Below, piece after piece: positions 14,117 to 16,729 of a stretch of DNA of 16,729 bases (position 1 is the first letter of the stretch; the number at the start of each line of letters is the position of its first letter). A program made the translations under genes and the position numbers. Source of the DNA: an uncultured Clostridia bacterium. Its GTDB lineage: Bacteria; Bacillota; Clostridia; TANB77; CAG-508. The notes beneath the pieces were generated by a model. It was not told where the DNA came from. It searched no databases and was given only the letters and a program-made list of their open reading frames with translations. The DNA is taken from positions 1 through 16,729 of the forward strand of contig CAKOZB010000015.1 in NCBI GenBank assembly GCA_934131055.1, read 5' to 3'.

Positions 14117-15514
14117 CTATTCCTTGTCTAAATTTTTCTTATATTCTTCAATAATATTGCTGTCAGTTATTACCTGTAATCTATCACTTTCTCCTACATA
14201 CATCTTCTTGTTATAATATCCTAATATTTCATTTGTTCCTAAATACAATGTATATATTTTTTCACTGTTTCCTTGTTGTTGTGCTATGTCATCATACCAT
14301 ACTCCAATAGCAATCTGTTTATTTTCGTTATTATTCTCAACTGTATTTTCACTAAACAATAAATTCGAACAAAAAATCATAACTTTATTATCTTTTATTG
14401 TATTTTTTTCAACTATAGCATTTTCAACATTCATCATATATAAATCTGAATTTAAAAATTCATTATTAGCACATATAATTTTTTGTAATTTTTTTCCTTG
14501 CTTTATTCCGTCTTCATTTACTAAAAAAGCCATAGTTGCATTCTTAATACAGTTATTCTCTACTACTAATTTTTCTTTTATATTATCACAAGTCAATTTA
14601 TTATACAATTCATTATATTGTATATTTACATTTTTACTATTTCCCATAATAATAATACTATTTAAGCAATTATATATTTTATTGTTACATATATATACAT
14701 TATCAATATCTTGTGTACTATCCCAAGATTCTAAATTTATTCCACTCTGTGGACTTGTTCCTTTAATATTAAAAATTTCACACCCGTCTATTGTAACTTC
14801 ATTTCCGTCTATTATAGAAATACCTTGCCTTCTACATTCATATATTCTTGTATCAATTATTCTTATTTCTTCTGATTTTAAAGATTTAGCAAAATAATTT
14901 GTAATAAATACACCATCCCCAGTACATTTTGAAATTTCCATATTCTTAATTACAATATTTTTTCCGCCTCTTATATCTATTCCAAATCCCCACTCATGCG
15001 TACTTTCACCTGAATATATGTGCTCTTCTTTGTCTCCTATAATTGTTCCGTTCCTTATTTCTACATTTTCAACTTCTCTCACAGTAAATATTGCATATCC
15101 TACCTTATCATTTTTCTTTTGAATTATTACAGAGCCATTAAGATCAAATACTATATTAGAGCACATTATTATGCCTTTTTTTTCTTCTGTTTCGTTTACA
15201 CCATATTGGGTAGATTGACCATCTACTAAATATATACCTTTTTTTAATTTTATATACTGTATACTATTTTCTTCTGCATATTTTATTGCACTATTTATCT
15301 CTTTAGTCGATTCTCTTTTTCCTAATTCATCTATATTAAAAAAATTGTTATTTATATATCCATCAATAGATATTGGCTCGCCATATATTTTTCTTCGCAT
15401 ATTATCTTCAAATTTTTTTCCTATAGTTGTTTTTTTTATTCCAATAATAAATATTAATACAAAAAAAATTATAACAAACGAAACTTTTAACACATTACAA
15501 ATAACATCTTTCAC
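14117..15514 (-). CDS. Membrane-anchored right-handed parallel beta-helix protein
   Basis: A 465-residue protein with an uncleaved-looking N-terminal membrane anchor (about 11-26), a pectate-lyase-like N-terminal cap (REST...INSAIKYAEENSIQYIKLKK), and a long right-handed beta-helix at about 115-425. Rungs are recognisable as repeated I-x-I/N-N-x-I strands, for example VEIRNGTIIGD, IVIKNMEISKCTGDGVFI, CRRQGISIIDGNEVTIDGCE and SGINLESWDS. These folds cut, epimerise or bind polysaccharides, so it may trim or modify the nascent polymer outside the membrane. Catalytic residues cannot be assigned. The start is a GTG at 15514 with AGGGAGAG at 15523-15530. The GTG overlaps the out-of-frame remnant stop of the upstream GT2 gene (GTGA). 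Confidence 0.86.
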   Translation of the reverse strand: MKDVICNVLKVSFVIIFFVLIFIIGIKKTTIGKKFEDNMRRKIYGEPISIDGYINNNFFNIDELGKRESTKEINSAIKYAEENSIQYIKLKKGIYLVDGQSTQYGVNETEEKKGIIMCSNIVFDLNGSVIIQKKNDKVGYAIFTVREVENVEIRNGTIIGDKEEHIYSGESTHEWGFGIDIRGGKNIVIKNMEISKCTGDGVFITNYFAKSLKSEEIRIIDTRIYECRRQGISIIDGNEVTIDGCEIFNIKGTSPQSGINLESWDSTQDIDNVYICNNKIYNCLNSIIIMGNSKNVNIQYNELYNKLTCDNIKEKLVVENNCIKNATMAFLVNEDGIKQGKKLQKIICANNEFLNSDLYMMNVENAIVEKNTIKDNKVMIFCSNLLFSENTVENNNENKQIAIGVWYDDIAQQQGNSEKIYTLYLGTNEILGYYNKKMYVGESDRLQVITDSNIIEEYKKNLDKE

Positions 15515-15632
15515 AATTTTTTCTCTCCCTTATTACGGTTCAGTTTCTTTTTATGAATTTTAACATATACACAATTAGGTATAATTCCTTTTATTATTGG
15601 TATAACAACATATATATAATAGCCGTAGTTCT
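15511..15632 (-). pseudogene. Out-of-frame C-terminal tail of the GT2 gene
   Basis: In the frame one base ahead of the GT2 gene, a run open from just after a TAG at 15631-15633 to a TGA at 15511-15513 encodes the expected hydrophobic family C-terminus (YYIYVVIPIIKGIIPN, then VKIHKKK). Its stop overlaps the next gene's GTG start by four bases, the spacing seen elsewhere in this operon. This is what an intact ancestral gene would look like. The indel should lie between about 15615 and 15632, where there is a (TA)n tract. Confidence 0.72.
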
Positions 15633-16333
15633 ATATGTAACATTTTATATCCTATGGCTTTTACTCTAGCCTCATTTATTCTATTACTCCATGTTCTTCT
15701 TTTGGCTGCCTCAATATTATTTCTCATTTTATACAGTGGTTCTTGTATATTGTATCCTTTATACCCTTTTTCATAAATTTTAAACCATAGATGATAGTCT
15801 TCTACTCTTAGCAATTTTTTATCTATTGTATATCCGTTAACCTCCTGAATAATTTTTTTCCTTATCATACATGGTGCATGGCAAAAAGGAGAGCCTTTCA
15901 CAAAATCATATTTGTCAGGTTTCTCTTTCATATTGCTCATTCCATATTCACCTGTCTCATCAAAATAAATCATATTAGAACTTACCATGGCATACTCCTT
16001 ATGATTTTCTAGAAAGTTAAATTCTATTTCTAATCTATTCTTTGTTGAAATATCATCACCATCTTGTCTCGCAATATATTCTCCTTTTGCTTCTGTTAAA
16101 CATCTATTTAGCGTATAATTAAGCCCCTGATTTTTTTGATTCTTTAATAATTTTATGTTGTTAGAATGCTTTTCAGCAAATAACTTAGCAACTTTATAAG
16201 TATTATCCGTTGATCCATCATCGCACATAATCAGTTCCCAATCTTTAAAACTCTGGTTTAAGATAGAATTTATTGACTCTTCCAAATATTTTTCACAGTT
16301 ATACACCCCCATTATTATAGAAACTTTAACCAT
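15575..16333 (-). CDS. Glycosyltransferase family 2 with a frameshifted, shortened C-terminus
   Basis: A 252-residue GT2 enzyme. The catalytic part is intact: VSIIMGVYNCEKYLEESINS, LIMCDDGSTDNT, the metal-binding ARQDGDD, SPFCHAPCMIRK, and the late VEDYHLWFKIYEKGYKGYN signature typical of this capsular GT2 subgroup. After YKML the reading frame ends in LYICCYTNNKRNYT, which does not look like the family. The neighbouring frame instead gives YGYYIYVVIPIIKGIIP and VYVKIHKKKL, the expected end. Restoring the frame gives about 273 residues ending at 15511 in a GTGA overlap with the next gene. The ATG at 16333 has an AAAGGAGA site. Loss of about 20-28 tail residues probably spares the catalytic domain, so activity is uncertain. 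Confidence 0.88.
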   Translation of the reverse strand: MVKVSIIMGVYNCEKYLEESINSILNQSFKDWELIMCDDGSTDNTYKVAKLFAEKHSNNIKLLKNQKNQGLNYTLNRCLTEAKGEYIARQDGDDISTKNRLEIEFNFLENHKEYAMVSSNMIYFDETGEYGMSNMKEKPDKYDFVKGSPFCHAPCMIRKKIIQEVNGYTIDKKLLRVEDYHLWFKIYEKGYKGYNIQEPLYKMRNNIEAAKRRTWSNRINEARVKAIGYKMLHIELRLLYICCYTNNKRNYT

Positions 16334-16359
16334 TTTATCTCCTTTCTTCTACATACTAA

Positions 16360-16729
16360 TTATTTAAAATAAATCTTTTTCATATCATCTCGTACATTTT
16401 TTATTGTGTACTTTTCTACAAATTTTTTCGAATTTTTTCCAAAAATTCTCCCTAAATTTTTATCATTTTCTAACTTTTCAATGCAAAGCTGTATATATCT
16501 TTTTTTAGATTTTTTTTCTTTAACTAAAAAGCCATTAACATCATTTATTACTAAATCTCTATTCCCCCTGCAATCAGTTGCTACTATAGGTAATCCCATA
16601 TACATAGCTTCCATTAAATTCACAGGCAATCCTTCTTGTCTTGAAGTTGATACAGCTAAATCTGCAATTTTTAATAACTTCGGAACATCATTCCTATATC
16701 CCAAGAATAATATGTTTTTCTCTAGATTT
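16360..16729 (-). CDS. Glycosyltransferase family 4, C-terminal part; 5' end beyond the right edge
   Basis: The frame is open to the window edge and gives 122 residues of a GT4 donor domain, starting NLEKNILFLGYRNDVPKLLK. The E-x7-E motif is visible in RQEGLPVNLMEAMYMGLPIV, followed by TDCRGNRDLV and VNGFLV. The reading continues upstream of the TTG at 16704, so that codon is internal (the L of FLGYR) and not a start. It is the most upstream visible gene of the glycan operon, ending 26 bp before the GT2 gene. Donor sugar unknown. Confidence 0.9.
   Translation of the reverse strand, partial: NLEKNILFLGYRNDVPKLLKIADLAVSTSRQEGLPVNLMEAMYMGLPIVATDCRGNRDLVINDVNGFLVKEKKSKKRYIQLCIEKLENDKNLGRIFGKNSKKFVEKYTIKNVRDDMKKIYFK

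Noticed and set aside
14286..14897. Long plus-strand open frame (203 codons) opposite the beta-helix gene
   Set aside because: It is antisense to a well-supported gene. Its product is a Phe/Leu/Ser/Ile-rich string with no family motif, as expected from the complement of AT-rich coding sequence, and it has no convincing ribosome site.
15575..15660. Programmed ribosomal frameshift in the GT2 gene
   Set aside because: No heptameric slippery site, stop-codon context or downstream hairpin that would drive it is apparent; a plain indel is simpler.
16702..16704. TTG at 16704 as the start of the rightmost gene
   Set aside because: The frame stays open to the window edge and reads NILFLGYRNDV, a normal internal part of a GT4 donor domain, so the gene is cut by the window and does not start there.
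1..16729. tRNA or rRNA genes, CRISPR arrays, insertion sequences or attachment sites
   Set aside because: No clover-leaf-like or GC-rich RNA segment, no regularly spaced repeat-spacer pattern and no transposase or integrase reading was found on either strand.

Overview
This window comes from a very AT-rich, low-GC Gram-positive genome (judged by eye, not counted). The organism is most likely an uncultured, possibly gut-associated member of the Clostridia. Evidence for this is the spoVS and ymdB genes, strong AGGAGG-type ribosome binding sites, sortase-anchored proteins, and a Firmicutes-type CpsB/C/D tyrosine phosphorylation module. Every supported gene lies on the minus strand, so transcription runs from the right edge towards position 1. 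The window is densely coding: the longest gap is about 135 bp, and no convincing hairpin terminator was seen in any gap.

Right part (16729 to 8309): an exopolysaccharide or capsule assembly operon, entering from outside the window. In transcription order it holds a GT4 glycosyltransferase (5' end off the window), a GT2 glycosyltransferase whose 3' end is frameshifted, a membrane-anchored right-handed beta-helix protein, an EpsG-type polymerase, a second GT4 enzyme, a polysaccharide pyruvyl transferase, a Wzx-type flippase and a second GT2 enzyme. Most neighbours are within about 11 bp of each other or overlap. No initiating phosphoglycosyltransferase is present, so it should lie further upstream, beyond the right edge.

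Middle part (8303 to 3608): a cell-surface display module. A clear promoter with three 11-bp-phased direct repeats behind it drives a secreted leucine-rich-repeat protein ending in a dockerin domain. Fourteen bases later comes a secreted protein with an N-terminal cohesin-like domain, an Asn/Asp/Lys linker and an IPQTG wall-sorting signal. A second promoter drives a small secreted protein with an unusual LVQTG sorting signal, a class D-like sortase and an unknown four-pass membrane protein. The simplest reading is that the sortase fixes the cohesin protein to the wall and the cohesin holds the LRR-dockerin protein through a calcium-dependent contact. This would be a one-cohesin, one-dockerin display system with no visible link to cellulose.

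Left part (3601 to 1): a third promoter drives the Wzz-like chain-length regulator/kinase activator, the bacterial tyrosine kinase and the PHP-family tyrosine phosphatase that control polysaccharide length and export. These are followed, probably on the same transcript, by the YmdB phosphodiesterase. The start of spoVS, with its own promoter, runs off the left edge. YmdB and SpoVS affect biofilm and sporulation in Bacillus, so their position directly behind a polysaccharide control module is suggestive.
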